Made by a program: the position numbers and the translations under genes
Part shown: in pieces, positions 46,369 through 56,000 of the stretch
Layout of the letters: each line of letters opens with the position of its first letter
Position numbering within the stretch: position 1 is the first letter of the stretch
Notes under the pieces: generated by a model
Told to the model about the DNA's origin: nothing
Database searches by the model: none
What the model saw: the letters and a program-made list of their open reading frames with translations, nothing else
From: Helicobacter cholecystus
GTDB taxonomy: Bacteria > Campylobacterota > Campylobacteria > Campylobacterales > Helicobacteraceae
Length of the DNA: 64,000 nucleotides
Direction of reading: 5' to 3'
Assembly: GCF_003364215.1 (NCBI RefSeq)
Contig: NZ_NXLU01000002.1
Coordinates: forward strand, 62,001 to 126,000

Positions 46369-47661
46369 ATGAGAATTAGTCATATTGCCTGTTTTGCATG
46401 TTTGGGATTTACCTTAAGTTATGGGTTAACTCCAGGCATGCAGAATGTTCAAAGATTTCAAGTAGATGCCTTACTCCCGAAAGCTCAGAAAACTTCTACT
46501 ACTTTAAAAGATTTAATCCAGAGTGCTGAGAAAAACTATCAGATTTTGGCAAAAGATGATGGAATTGCTAAAGTTAAAGCTGAGAAGATGTCAGCATATC
46601 TTGAATTTGGACCCACAATTACTGCAAGTTATAATTATGGTTATCAAACTAATCCAAGTTCTTCAAGACCAAGCTATGTTGGGGATCAGAATTTGAGTGT
46701 GGGGATAAATTATGACCTATATACAGGTTTTACATCGATTAATAAAGTAAAGCAAAAGAATGCAGAAATTAATGCAAGTGTTGCAGATAAGAAATTTACT
46801 CAAGAGAGTTTATATCTTCAAATTATTCAGCAGTATTATGCATATTTTACATATTATTCTAATCTTCAATCCCTTAAACAGAAAAAAACACTTCTTATTT
46901 CTAATGTACAAAGATTGCAAAAACTTTATAATTCTGGATTAAGCACCATTAATGATGTAGAAGCCCTTCGAGCAGAGGCATCCCTAACAGAATATCAAAT
47001 TGCTCAAGCAGAACTTGATGTAGAGCAAAGTCGTCTTAATCTTGAGCTTCTGGCTAACAAAGAGGTGAAATCACTTGCAAGAGTTGTGCTTAAAGATCCT
47101 CAGCTTAAAGTCTCAAAAACACGCTCAGATATTCTTGCTCTAGATGCCCAAGCCCAGAGTATTGACTTCCAAAAGAGACAAATTACTTATGCACCGACAA
47201 TCTCTTTTTATGACAAATTTGGTTATAACCCAGATGGATTGAGTGTGACTGGAAGTGAAAAAATCCAAAATACTGTAGGCATTTCAATTACAATGCAATT
47301 TGATTCTATGTCCCGTTATATGCAAAAAGAAGCATTAGGGCTAAGCTATTTGCAAGCAACCAAGAATATTGCATATAAAAAAGAAGAGCAAAAGAAAGAT
47401 ATTAAACTCTATCGTAAATCTTTAGAAATTGCGAGGGCAAAAGTTAAATCAGCAGAGGCTGGCTTAAAATCAGCAATGATTGCTTTTGATAATATTAGCA
47501 AGCAATATGATGCACAGCTTGTTACTTATGTAGATTATCTTAATGCTCTCTCCCAAAAATTTACCGCAGAAGCAACTTATATTGAGAGTTTAAATAATTA
47601 TGAAGTTCAGAAAGCAAACTTTGTTTTTTATAGTGGACAAGACTTAAAACAATACATCTAA
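46369..47661 (+). CDS. hefA: outer-membrane efflux channel HefA (TolC family)
   Basis: 430 residues from ATG 46369, which has AAGGAAG upstream and begins the signal peptide 'MRISHIACFACLGFTLSYG'; an earlier in-frame ATG is rejected. The TolC pattern is clear: 'TLKDLIQSAEKNYQI', 'GPTITASYNYGYQ', 'DLYTGFTSINKVKQKNAEI', and in the second half 'APTISFYDKFGYN' and 'GISITMQFDS'. By sequence and order it matches H. pylori HP0605-0607, the main multidrug and bile exporter. A short inverted repeat tactg-ttt-cagta lies at 46325-46337, before the start codon. Confidence 0.88.
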   Translation: MRISHIACFACLGFTLSYGLTPGMQNVQRFQVDALLPKAQKTSTTLKDLIQSAEKNYQILAKDDGIAKVKAEKMSAYLEFGPTITASYNYGYQTNPSSSRPSYVGDQNLSVGINYDLYTGFTSINKVKQKNAEINASVADKKFTQESLYLQIIQQYYAYFTYYSNLQSLKQKKTLLISNVQRLQKLYNSGLSTINDVEALRAEASLTEYQIAQAELDVEQSRLNLELLANKEVKSLARVVLKDPQLKVSKTRSDILALDAQAQSIDFQKRQITYAPTISFYDKFGYNPDGLSVTGSEKIQNTVGISITMQFDSMSRYMQKEALGLSYLQATKNIAYKKEEQKKDIKLYRKSLEIARAKVKSAEAGLKSAMIAFDNISKQYDAQLVTYVDYLNALSQKFTAEATYIESLNNYEVQKANFVFYSGQDLKQYI

Positions 47662-47676
47662 TCAAAAGGAGCCAAA

Positions 47677-48411
47677 ATGAGAAAATTTTTATATTTTTTA
47701 ATCTTTATGGGGGCATTGCAAGCAGAAAATGTATATGCAATTTTTAATGTTGTTCCTACTCAAGATGCTAATTTAACCCTTGATAGCGGTGGAACAATTG
47801 CTTTGGCAAATGTTGATGTGGGAAGTGAAGTAAAAAAGGGAGATATTCTCTTGGTACTTTCAAATAAAGATAAAGAAGCAAATCTAAAAATTCAGCAAGC
47901 CCAAAGTCAAGCAGTTGAGCAACAGTATTTATTTGCAAAAAAGCAGTATGAAAGATATAAAAAAAGTAAAGGGGCGGTAGATCGTAATACTTTAGATAAA
48001 TACTACTTCGATTTTAAAAATCTTGAAAGTAGTTTTTTGCAATCTAAGCATAATGTAGATTATCAACGCGAGATTCTCAATAAAACAATCCTTACTGCTC
48101 CTTTTGATGGAATTATTGCAAGTAAAGAAGTAGAGGTTGGAGATGGTGTGACTGCAAATAGCACGATTTTATTCAGATTAATCAGCAAAGAAATAAAATT
48201 GGTTTTAGAATTTGATGTTAAATATATTGATTTTGTTAAAGAAGGAAGTGAATTTGAATTTAGCTCAGAAGACGGCAAAAGCAAAAGGGTTGTGAGGATT
48301 AGCAAGGTATATCCAACAGCAGATGAAAAAACAAGAAAAGTTAAAGCTGAAGCAATTGCGACAGGACTTATTCCTGGAACCTTTGGTGATGGATATATAA
48401 GGACTAAATGA
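47677..48411 (+). CDS. hefB: periplasmic adaptor HefB
   Basis: 244 residues, a short membrane fusion protein as in H. pylori HP0606. Signal peptide 'MRKFLYFLIFMGALQA'. Half lipoyl motifs 'GTIALANVDVGSEVKKGDILLVLS' and 'LTAPFDGIIASKEVEVGDGVTANS' flank a coiled-coil hairpin of about 65 residues. Ends 'GLIPGTFGDGYIRTK', lacking the long membrane-proximal domain of AcrA. AAGGAG precedes the ATG. Joined to hefC by an ATGATG overlap. Confidence 0.87.
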   Translation: MRKFLYFLIFMGALQAENVYAIFNVVPTQDANLTLDSGGTIALANVDVGSEVKKGDILLVLSNKDKEANLKIQQAQSQAVEQQYLFAKKQYERYKKSKGAVDRNTLDKYYFDFKNLESSFLQSKHNVDYQREILNKTILTAPFDGIIASKEVEVGDGVTANSTILFRLISKEIKLVLEFDVKYIDFVKEGSEFEFSSEDGKSKRVVRISKVYPTADEKTRKVKAEAIATGLIPGTFGDGYIRTK

Positions 48412-51400
48412 TGTATAAGTTTGCCATCAGTCGTCCAATTACAACATTAATGTTTGCTTTGGCATTGATCTTTTTTGGATTAATGTCATTGCAAAAAATG
48501 CCCGTTTCACTTTTTCCTGATGTTGATTTCCCCATTGTCAGAATTAAAACAACTTATGCAGGTGCAGGTCCTGAAACAATTGAGACTAAGGTTACAGATA
48601 AGATTGAAGAGGCTGTAATGGGGATTGATGGAGTGGATACTGTCACCTCAACAAGCGTGAGAAATGCAAGTATTGTTGTTGTGAAATTTAAACTTGAAAA
48701 GTCCATTGATGAGGCAATTAATGATGTAAGAGACAAGGTTTCTTCTATCCAGTTTGATAGTGGAGTAGATTCTCCAACAATTGATAAAGCTGATACAAGT
48801 AGCTCACCTGTCATTACACTTTTTGTAAGTAGTGATCAAGTTCCACAAACAGAGCTGATGAAACATGTTAATGATAGAATAAAGCCAATTTTACAAAGAG
48901 TTTCAGGTGTTGGGCTTGTAGATCTTAAGGGGTATCGTGAAAGAGAGATTAAAATTCTTCCCAATCCAACTTTAGTCAATAAATATAGGCTAACTTATAA
49001 AGACATCAGTGATGCACTTAGAAATGGAAATGTTGAGATTGATGGAGGAAAGATTGTTGATAAAACCAATGAATGGTCTATTATTACAGATGCAAATAGT
49101 CAAAATGTTGAAGATATTGGAAATGTAAGAGTTGCTGATGGAGTAAAACTCAAAGATATCGCAGAAATTAAAGATGGATTGTCAGAAGATACAACTTTTG
49201 CAACTTATAATAAAACTCCTGGAGTGATTTTGGATGTGCAAAAAATTGCAGGGAAAAATGATATTCAAATTGCTGATGGTGTTAAGGCCTTAATTCCCAA
49301 GATTGAAGAGCTTGATAAACGTTATACGACTAGTATTGTTAATGACACTACAGATTATATTAAAGATTCAATTGCAGATGTTAAGTTTGATCTAGTTTTA
49401 GGTGCATTGCTTGCCGTCTCAATCGTTTTCCTTTTCTTAAGAAATGCAACAATTACTTTAGTTTCAGCTATCTCTATTCCTGTTTCAGTACTTGGGACTT
49501 TTGCTCTTGTGTATTTTGCAGGCTTTACACTTAATATGATTACGATGCTTGCAGTAACTTTGGCAATAGGGATCATTATTGATGATGCGATTGTGGTGAT
49601 TGAAAATATTCATAAAAAGCTTGAGCATGGAATGAGTAAGAGAGAGGCGGCTTATGAAGGTGTGAGAGAAATTGGTTTTGCTCTTGTTGCTATTTCTGCA
49701 ATGCTCTTATCTGTGTTTATTCCTGTTGGGAGTATGAGTGGAATTGTAGGAAGATTTTTTCAAAGCTTTGGAATTACCATTGCCTTAGCGATTGGACTTT
49801 CTTATATTGTTGTTGTGACAGTCATCCCAATGGTAAGCGCCATTGTTGTTAATCCTAAACATTCAAAGTTTTATTACTTTACAGAGCCCTTTTTTACAAA
49901 ACTTGATTTATTCTATGCCAAAATCTTGAGTTTTGTTTTAAGATTTAAATATCTCTTCTTGGTAGCTACATTTGGAATCTTTGCACTTTCCATTGTTTTA
50001 CTTGGAAAAACAGGTGTAGAGTTTATGCTTAAAGAAGATAAAAATAAATTCAATGTCTATTTAAGTGTTGATCCAGGAATTAGTCTTGAGGAAATGGAGA
50101 TTAGAACTCTAGCTCTCCAAGAAATGGTCAATCAAGATAAAGATGTAAAATTTAGCACACTTGAAATTGGCTTTTCTAATGGAGTGATTTATAAGGCAAA
50201 GATTTATGCTGCACTTAAACCCAGCAAAGAAAGAGAGCGGTCCCAGTTTTTAATTATGGATGAAGTTACAAATCGCTTAAGAAAAAGTCCTTATGCAAAA
50301 AATATGACTATTAATGCAAGTGAAGTGAGTGATTTTGGTGGGGGTGATAATTCCCCTTATCAAGTTAATGTTATGGGTACTTCTCAAGCCATCGTTGAGG
50401 AGGGTGCAAATAATTTAATGAAATTTCTGGCACAAAATCCAAATGTTGTAGGTATTCATTCAAGTTGGACAGGCAATCAACCTGAGTATAGAATTAAGGT
50501 CAATCGTGCATATCTCAATAAGTATGGTATTACAGCACAAGATATTGGAAATGCACTCAGTTCATCATTCTCTGGCGAAATTGCAGTAGCATATTTTAAA
50601 GAAGCAGGTAAAGAATACAATATTACAGTGCGTGTCCCTAATGATCAAAGAGTCAGTATTGATGATCTTAAAAAGATTCAGGTCAAGAATACAAATGGAG
50701 AGTTGATGTTCTTAGATGGATTGGTTGAGTTTACTTCTAGTACATCAGCTTCAAGTATTTCTCGTCTTGATCGCCAAAAAAATATCACAGTCTATGCCTC
50801 TGTAAAAGCAGGAAGTGGTTTAAGCTTAAGTGAAATGATCAAAGCAACAGAGGAAAATAAACATGAATGGTTACCTCAAGGAGCAAGTTATAAAACTCAA
50901 GGTGAGAGTGAGAATATGCAAGAGACAGCAAGTGCCTTTGGTGTTGCGATTATGACTGCATTTGTACTCATTTATCTTATTCTTGCAGCACTTTATGAAT
51001 CTCTTGTTCAACCCATTATTATTATGATCACACTTCCTTTAAGTTTTGCGGGAGCATTCATTGCTCTTTTCTTAGCTGGCCAACCTTTAAGTATGTTTTC
51101 TTTTATGGGATTAATGTTGCTTATGGGACTTGTAGGGAAAAATGCTACCTTACTTATTGATGTGGCAAATGAAAAACGTGATGAGGGAATGGAAATTGAT
51201 CAAGCATTAATGAGTGCAGGTGAATTGCGATTGCGTCCAATTTTGATGACAACTATTGCAATGGTTTTTGGAATGATTCCTCTTGCAATTGCTTCAGGGA
51301 GTGGCTCAGCAATGAAATCTCCCCTTGGAGTTTCAGTCATTGGCGGACTTTTGCTTTCTATGATGCTCAGTCTTTTGATTGTTCCAGTTTTCTATAAAAT

Positions 51401-51455
51401 CCTAGCCCCTTTTGATAAGTGGTTGCATAAGTTCTATAAAGCTCCAAAAGATTGA
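48408..51455 (+). CDS. hefC: RND multidrug efflux permease HefC
   Basis: 1015 residues, HAE1 class. The proton relay is complete: Asp-Asp in 'LAIGIIIDDAIVVIENIHKK' of helix 4 and Lys in 'LMGLVGKNATLLIDVA' of helix 10. Other conserved parts are 'MPVSLFPDVDFPIVRI' and 'GSGSAMKSPLGVSVIGG'. It exports drugs, bile salts and dyes through HefB and HefA. The start may be either of two consecutive ATG codons (48408 or 48411) overlapping the hefB stop. It ends 129 bases before dnaB. Confidence 0.92.
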   Translation: MMYKFAISRPITTLMFALALIFFGLMSLQKMPVSLFPDVDFPIVRIKTTYAGAGPETIETKVTDKIEEAVMGIDGVDTVTSTSVRNASIVVVKFKLEKSIDEAINDVRDKVSSIQFDSGVDSPTIDKADTSSSPVITLFVSSDQVPQTELMKHVNDRIKPILQRVSGVGLVDLKGYREREIKILPNPTLVNKYRLTYKDISDALRNGNVEIDGGKIVDKTNEWSIITDANSQNVEDIGNVRVADGVKLKDIAEIKDGLSEDTTFATYNKTPGVILDVQKIAGKNDIQIADGVKALIPKIEELDKRYTTSIVNDTTDYIKDSIADVKFDLVLGALLAVSIVFLFLRNATITLVSAISIPVSVLGTFALVYFAGFTLNMITMLAVTLAIGIIIDDAIVVIENIHKKLEHGMSKREAAYEGVREIGFALVAISAMLLSVFIPVGSMSGIVGRFFQSFGITIALAIGLSYIVVVTVIPMVSAIVVNPKHSKFYYFTEPFFTKLDLFYAKILSFVLRFKYLFLVATFGIFALSIVLLGKTGVEFMLKEDKNKFNVYLSVDPGISLEEMEIRTLALQEMVNQDKDVKFSTLEIGFSNGVIYKAKIYAALKPSKERERSQFLIMDEVTNRLRKSPYAKNMTINASEVSDFGGGDNSPYQVNVMGTSQAIVEEGANNLMKFLAQNPNVVGIHSSWTGNQPEYRIKVNRAYLNKYGITAQDIGNALSSSFSGEIAVAYFKEAGKEYNITVRVPNDQRVSIDDLKKIQVKNTNGELMFLDGLVEFTSSTSASSISRLDRQKNITVYASVKAGSGLSLSEMIKATEENKHEWLPQGASYKTQGESENMQETASAFGVAIMTAFVLIYLILAALYESLVQPIIIMITLPLSFAGAFIALFLAGQPLSMFSFMGLMLLMGLVGKNATLLIDVANEKRDEGMEIDQALMSAGELRLRPILMTTIAMVFGMIPLAIASGSGSAMKSPLGVSVIGGLLLSMMLSLLIVPVFYKILAPFDKWLHKFYKAPKD

Positions 51456-51539
51456 TAAACTTGAGCATATAAAGGGAAAATGGAGAAGATATCAATAAAA
51501 AAATAAGAGGGGGTAAATTGGGGTTGTTGGCTTTTTTTG

Positions 51540-51547
51540 TATAAAAT
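51540..51547 (+). promoter_or_regulatory. -10 element of dnaB
   Basis: TATAAAAT after a run of seven T lies 38 bases before the dnaB ATG. It is the only good promoter seen between hefC and the right edge of the window. Confidence 0.5.
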
Positions 51548-51584
51548 GTTTGCTTAATTTTAGGGTGATTAAAGGCTAAGGTAA

Positions 51585-53036
51585 ATGGAAGGCTTAGGGC
51601 TTCAAAATATAGAACGAACAATTCTTGCAACACTTTTTTTTAATGCAAATTATTTTGATGATGTTGCAGAAGTGATTGGTGAGAAAGATTTTTTAGATCC
51701 ATTCCATCAATTGCTTTTTTCTGCAATACGAAAACAGGTTGAAAGAGGTGAGCCAGCAGGTGCTGATATTATTAAATCCTTAGTTTCTTCAGATCGACGC
51801 TTTGATGAGAATGCTCTACTTTATATTCTTACTCAAGCTCCCGCAAGCAATCCTGCCTTTTATGCAAGTTTGATTAAAAATGCTTCTCTCAAACGAGATT
51901 TACATGAAATTTCTACCTATATTGCACAAAATGCCAATAATGATGAAGTGGGTGCTTTAGAAATGGTTGAGGAGATTGAGAAAAGAGTATTTGATCTTTC
52001 CTTACCTACAGAAAACAGGGGTTTTAAGAACTCTGAGAAAATTGTAGAGGATACAATGAGGCTCCTTACGCAATACAAAGAAAGGGGCAATAATTTTCTT
52101 ACAGGCTTAAACACAGGGTTTGCTGAACTCAATAAGCTTACTACAGGCTTTAATGGCGGAGAATTAATTATTATTGGTGCTCGTCCTTCTATGGGAAAAA
52201 CAACTTTTGTTTTAAATATGGTTCAAAAATTTTTGAGCACTGCTAAGGGAGTGGCTTTTTTTTCTCTTGAAATGCAAGCTGAGCATTTGATGCTTAGAAT
52301 GTTTTCATCATTGACTTCTACACCTTTGCAAAGAATGAGGATAGGGGATTTAAGTGATGAGGAGTGGAGTGCACTCTCTTCCTCTGCTAATCTGATTGCT
52401 TCTGAATGTTTTTTTATTGATGATAATCCTAATCTTTCCATTACGCAGCTTAGAAGTAAGGTAAGAAAACTCAAACTTCAATTTCCAGATATTGGAGTAG
52501 TTGTTGTGGATTATCTTCAGCTTATGAGGGGAAGTAAGTCTTTGGGTGGTGAGGGTAAGCGTCAAGAGGAGGTGAGTGAGATTTCAAGAGGATTAAAGCT
52601 TCTTGCAAGAGAGATGAATATTCCTATTATTGCACTCTCCCAGCTTAATCGTGGTCTTGAAAATAGAGATGATAAGCGACCCCAGCTCTCTGATCTGAGA
52701 GAATCAGGATCGATTGAACAAGATGCTGATGTGATTTTATTTCTTTATCGTGAAGATGTGTATCGCAAAAGAGAGGAGAAGGCTAAAGAGGAAAAAGCAA
52801 AAAAAGAAAATATTAATTATGTCTCAAACTATCAAGAAAGAGAAATTGAACCCGCAGAGATTATTGTGGCAAAAAATAGAAATGGTGAGGTAAAACATAT
52901 TAAAATTCAGTTTAACAAGCCATTTATTCGTTTTGAGGACATTTCTGTAAATCTTGAGGAAAACTTTGATCCCAAAGATTATAAATCTAAATTCGATGGT
53001 GCAGTTTCTAGCAACTTCTCCATGCCAAGAGTATAA
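51585..53036 (+). CDS. dnaB: replicative DNA helicase
   Basis: 483 residues. N-terminal helical domain (about 1-115), linker, and RecA-like C-terminal domain with Walker A 'GARPSMGKTT' (198-207), 'FFSLEMQAEHLMLRM', Walker B 'VVVVDYLQLM' (Asp309) and 'ALSQLNRGLENRDDKRPQLSDLRESGSIEQDAD'-type region including the arginine finger. A lysine/glutamate-rich insert ('KREEKAKEEKAKKEN') is found before the last strands. It unwinds DNA at the replication fork. The start lies 37 bases behind a good -10. It heads a run of same-strand genes. Confidence 0.96.
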   Translation: MEGLGLQNIERTILATLFFNANYFDDVAEVIGEKDFLDPFHQLLFSAIRKQVERGEPAGADIIKSLVSSDRRFDENALLYILTQAPASNPAFYASLIKNASLKRDLHEISTYIAQNANNDEVGALEMVEEIEKRVFDLSLPTENRGFKNSEKIVEDTMRLLTQYKERGNNFLTGLNTGFAELNKLTTGFNGGELIIIGARPSMGKTTFVLNMVQKFLSTAKGVAFFSLEMQAEHLMLRMFSSLTSTPLQRMRIGDLSDEEWSALSSSANLIASECFFIDDNPNLSITQLRSKVRKLKLQFPDIGVVVVDYLQLMRGSKSLGGEGKRQEEVSEISRGLKLLAREMNIPIIALSQLNRGLENRDDKRPQLSDLRESGSIEQDADVILFLYREDVYRKREEKAKEEKAKKENINYVSNYQEREIEPAEIIVAKNRNGEVKHIKIQFNKPFIRFEDISVNLEENFDPKDYKSKFDGAVSSNFSMPRV

Positions 53037-53039
53037 AGA

Positions 53040-56000
53040 ATGAAAACCCATAATATATTTGTTTCCTTGATTGCCTCAAGTTTATTGCTTCAAGCTCAAG
53101 ATTCTGAGGTGCAGATAGATTTTTCAGCAAGCTCCTCAGACTTAACGCATAAAACCCCCACTTGGAATCCTTTAGGCTTTAATAGTGATGATTTTAAGTG
53201 GGATCAAGATAGGGGAGTGTTCATCATTAATTCCAATTCCAATAAGGGTGCAGGTTCAACCCCCCCATCTTTAACACCCTTAGTACCACCGCCTAATGTT
53301 ATTGCCACGTTTAGTTCGGATAAAAAAGATGAGGGAATCCTCACTTTGAAAAATTTTAATTTTATCAGCGGATATAAAAATTCAGAATTAAAATTACCCA
53401 CTTTAAGTGAATTATCACAGATTCAATTTGGGAGTAAGCTTACAATTAAAAATGCAGATAGTAGTGGCACTCCCTTTAAAAGCTTTATTCTTGGAGGATA
53501 TCAAAATAATACAGGTAATATTAACCTTTATAGTGGGACAAATTTAGCAATTGAAGGATTTACTCAAACAACTCTTAAAGGGGGTATTTATATTCGCAGT
53601 GGAAACACAAGAGGTTTAGACAGTAATAATAATGAAATTAATCTTTATACGGGGACAAATGATTCTGTAATGCGTAATGCAAGAAAAACATCATTAAGCA
53701 TCAAATCTCAAAGTGATTATTCGCTTTTGAGTATGGAGGCCAGTCTTAATCTTGAAACTAATAATAATGATAAAACACAAGAAAAAGCCATTGCTTCTTT
53801 TAGCTCTGATATTCAAGGGGATACAAAAATCTTGGGCAGTGTGTATATTGCTGATAAGGCAGAGGTTTCTTTTAGGTCAAGCAATCATTTAGAGATTGGT
53901 TCAAGTATTAATATTTATGCACAAGAGGCAAAAAAAATCACAGAAGATTCTTTGGGTAATCAAAGTGTGGCACAAAGTGATAGAGAAGGAGCTAAAAAAA
54001 TCAATCTCACTTTAGAGGCAACAAAAATTAGTCTCAATGGAGGGATTAATGTAGGGACAGGAGCAAGAGAACTTGTGACAAAAGTGGATAGCAATGGGAT
54101 TACAAAAATTAATACCTATGCCACAGATATTGGATCAACTGCAAGCATTACGGCAAATATTGATTATAAAGGCACAAATTCTTCAAGTAAACCAGAGGAT
54201 TGGGTAGAAGCCCAAAAAGCACAATTTATCCAAGGTGGGGGGTCAATGCGTATTGGGAAAAATTCAGACATTGTGCTAAGGGTCATTAATAATGAAAATG
54301 CTTTTGTCAAACAAAACGATTCACAAGAACAAGAATATGCAATGAATCTCACTCATGTGAGCATTGAAGAACAAAAAGAAAACAATAAGATACTTAATTT
54401 TGATGCACAAGTTCAGGTTAAGAATTCCTCAGCAGGTTCTCCACCTAATCCAATAGGAGTAACAAAGGCCAATGGAGGAAAGATATTGCTTAATGGTAGT
54501 TTTGATCTTGCTTCTAATGCTAGGGCGCTTATCCAAGCCTATGATGGCATTGATACAGGAAGCAGTGCAAAGTTTACTTTAGGAAAAGATTCCTTGCTTT
54601 GGCTCAAAGGCGCACAAGATAGTGGTTTGAGTATGGAATTCAAAGGTTCAATTAATGCTAATGGTGGGGCTATAGTTTTGGGTGATACTTATAAGAATCA
54701 ATCTTCCACAGCAGAGTTTGAAACTCAACTCATCAACACCTCCTCAACTACAATCTCAAATTCTATGCGCAGCACAACTGAGCAAGCTCCTACTCGTCCG
54801 CCAACACGTGGAATAGATCAAGAAAATCATACACCTAGAGAACTTGATCCCGCAGGAGTATTTTTGCTAGGTAAAAGTAATGTTTTTGATAATCAAGGCA
54901 CACTTACTTTTGATGGAGGGGGAAATCTTAGCACAATGACTTCACGTCAAGATAGTGTAGTGCGAGATATTTTAATTACTAACACCAAGAATAAAAAAGG
55001 TATCATTCAGGCCAATGGTGCAAAAAATGCAATCACTTCAAGTGGGAGCATCACATTAATCTCTCAAGACATTGCCCTCTCTTCAAAGACTTTAGATGAT
55101 GAGAAAAAAACGCTCCAAGAAGGGGAGTTGATTTTGTATTCAAATTCTCTTAATGCTTCAAGTTTTATTCAATTAGGAAGCAACCAACCAAATTCTGGAA
55201 AAGATAAGGTGAGTATTAGTGGAGGGACTTTTAAGATTGTAAGTCAAATTGCAGGTGTTAAGAGCTATAACTTAAGATTAACTAAGACTAATTTGGATTT
55301 AAGTTCTCTTGCCCTCAATAATCAACTCTCTAACGCCAATACTTCTGATGCTTCTAAAAATGCCAAAAGTACAAATAGCGATGATGTGAGTGTTGCAGGA
55401 GCATTTGTTAATCTGAGAAAGCTTCAATTAGGAGGGAATGTCAATATTTTTGTTAATGATTCCCAGGGGATTATTGCCAATGGCGATGCAAGAGAGCTGA
55501 AGAAAGATTTTGTTGAAAATCTTGCTATTTTTGAAGTGCAAGGGAGCAATCAAATTATTTCTAACACAAAAGAGTCACAGACTCGCTTTAGCTTTGATAA
55601 CTATGCAATCTTAAATCTTAAATCCAGTGCTTCTCTGTATGTTGGAGGGGATATTAATCATGCAGGAAGCCTTGTATTTAGTGCTGATCAATTTGGAATG
55701 GGAAGTTTAATCTTAAAGGGTGATTTAAATATTGATATGACCAACCATCAAGAGAGGGGTGAAACAGTTAATCCCCTTATTGCGATTAATCACACTAATT
55801 TCTACTCTCTTTTGGTTGATCAAGTCTATATGCTGATTAAGACCCAAGAGGGTAATATTAACTATCGAGTAGGAAGTGCTTTGCTTAAGCCTAATACACA
55901 GGATGGAAACACTCCTCAACCTAGGGATTCAGAGCTTACTTATGATTCGCAAAAGGCTCTCCTTAAAAATGAAATTGAAGATTATATCAATGGAAAAAAT

